A DNA stretch of 41,431 nt from Chloroflexota bacterium (GTDB lineage Bacteria; Chloroflexota; Dehalococcoidia; Lucifugimonadales; UBA3495). This document shows, in pieces, positions 41,101 to 41,431 of this stretch. The notes beneath the pieces were generated by a model, which worked only from the letters and a program-made list of their open reading frames with translations, did no database searches and was not told where the DNA came from. The translations under genes were made by a program, and so were the position numbers. Within the stretch, counting starts at the first letter, position 1; each line of letters starts with the position of its first letter. Location: assembly GCA_028874075.1 (NCBI GenBank), contig JAPPLU010000040.1, positions 1-41,431 on the forward strand. The letters run 5' to 3'.

Positions 41101-41431
41101 ACCTTTTTCCTTCCTCCTGCTGCGTCTTGCTGAAGGGCCTGCACTGGCCCTGATTTCGGCACATAATACCACGCCCTACCCCGTATTCCTGTTCTGGAAA
41201 TGCTGACACCACCCCCTTGCCACCCCGCATAACCCATCTCCACCATAAAACTATGACCCAATCGCCGTTTACCACAGAGACACAGTTGCCCCAGCCTTAC
41301 ACCAGCCATCTCTGCGAAACTCCGCGTCCTCAGCGTCTCTGCGGTAAATGGCGTCCTCGAAATGAGACATCTCTACCCCAAAAACGGGACAAAATGGGAC
41401 ACAGTGGGACACTTTTCAAAAAAATTCTCAC
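41101..41431. other. Terminal intergenic region with repeats
   Basis: It holds an imperfect palindrome, tttaccacagagac at 41268-41281 against gtctctgcggtaaa at 41335-41348 (13 of 14 pairs, one G-T). It also holds a strict 10-bp tandem repeat at 41381-41410 (three units, each ending in gggac). A weak -10 (TATTAT, 41163-41168, minus) may serve the GlcG-like gene. No coding sequence is visible. Confidence 0.5.

Noticed and set aside
1..41431. CRISPR array, prophage or insertion sequence
   Set aside because: No regularly spaced long direct repeats, transposase, integrase or phage protein was seen on either strand.

Overview
The window looks like chromosomal DNA of a GC-rich bacterium, most likely Chloroflexota in the Dehalococcoidia/SAR202 neighbourhood. 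This is inferred from gene content, not from a marker search. The signs are lipoproteins with Thr-Pro-Gln linkers, many small VOC, DinB, carboxymuconolactone-decarboxylase, GlcG-like and amidohydrolase proteins, frequent TTG/GTG starts, and ordinary sigma-A type promoters. No rRNA, tRNA, CRISPR array, transposase or phage gene is visible.

Layout. 0.4-6.7 kb: exported metallophosphatase, zinc alcohol dehydrogenase, AlkD-like HEAT protein, FmdB zinc ribbon, D-aminoacyl-tRNA deacylase, DinB and carboxymuconolactone-decarboxylase proteins. 6.8-9.3 kb: nadB-nadC operon behind a good promoter. 9.4-12.4 kb: PAC2-family protein with a strong terminator, amidohydrolase, HEPN/MNT nucleotidyltransferase pair. 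12.4-15.8 kb: a metal-dependent hydrolase translationally coupled to a large DUF3179 lipoprotein whose frame carries an in-frame TGA. 16.4-20.7 kb: ybeY-dnaX-ebfC-recR-recO, a translation/replication/recombination cluster. 20.7-25.1 kb: DUF4258/DUF2283 pair, orphan biotin carrier protein, membrane protein, miaB, Uma2 nuclease-like protein. 25.2-27.8 kb: nadA, then infC-rpmI-rplT with infC starting at AUA. 27.9-33.4 kb, minus strand: moeA with a His-rich leader plus a small partner, then pheS-pheT. 33.6-41.1 kb: BNR-repeat protein, VOC protein, an aldehyde dehydrogenase operon with two paralogous lipoprotein serine proteases, DUF1330, VOC and GlcG-like proteins.

Main discovery candidate. The two halves of the DUF3179 protein (12452-14632, minus) lie in one frame separated by a single TGA. 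The TGA falls exactly where the family has the first Cys of its YCxLCG motif, giving Tyr-TGA-Thr-Leu-Cys-Gly. A hairpin with bacterial SECIS geometry lies just 3' of it. The simplest reading is a selenoprotein with a UxxC redox motif on a lipoprotein that also has a ricin-B-like domain. Selenocysteine machinery is not in the window, so this needs the rest of the genome.

The genes around these are mostly housekeeping. The three steps from aspartate to nicotinate mononucleotide (NadB, NadA, NadC) are all here but split over two loci. Several short intergenic palindromes and repeats recur and look like dispersed chromosomal repeats or terminators.
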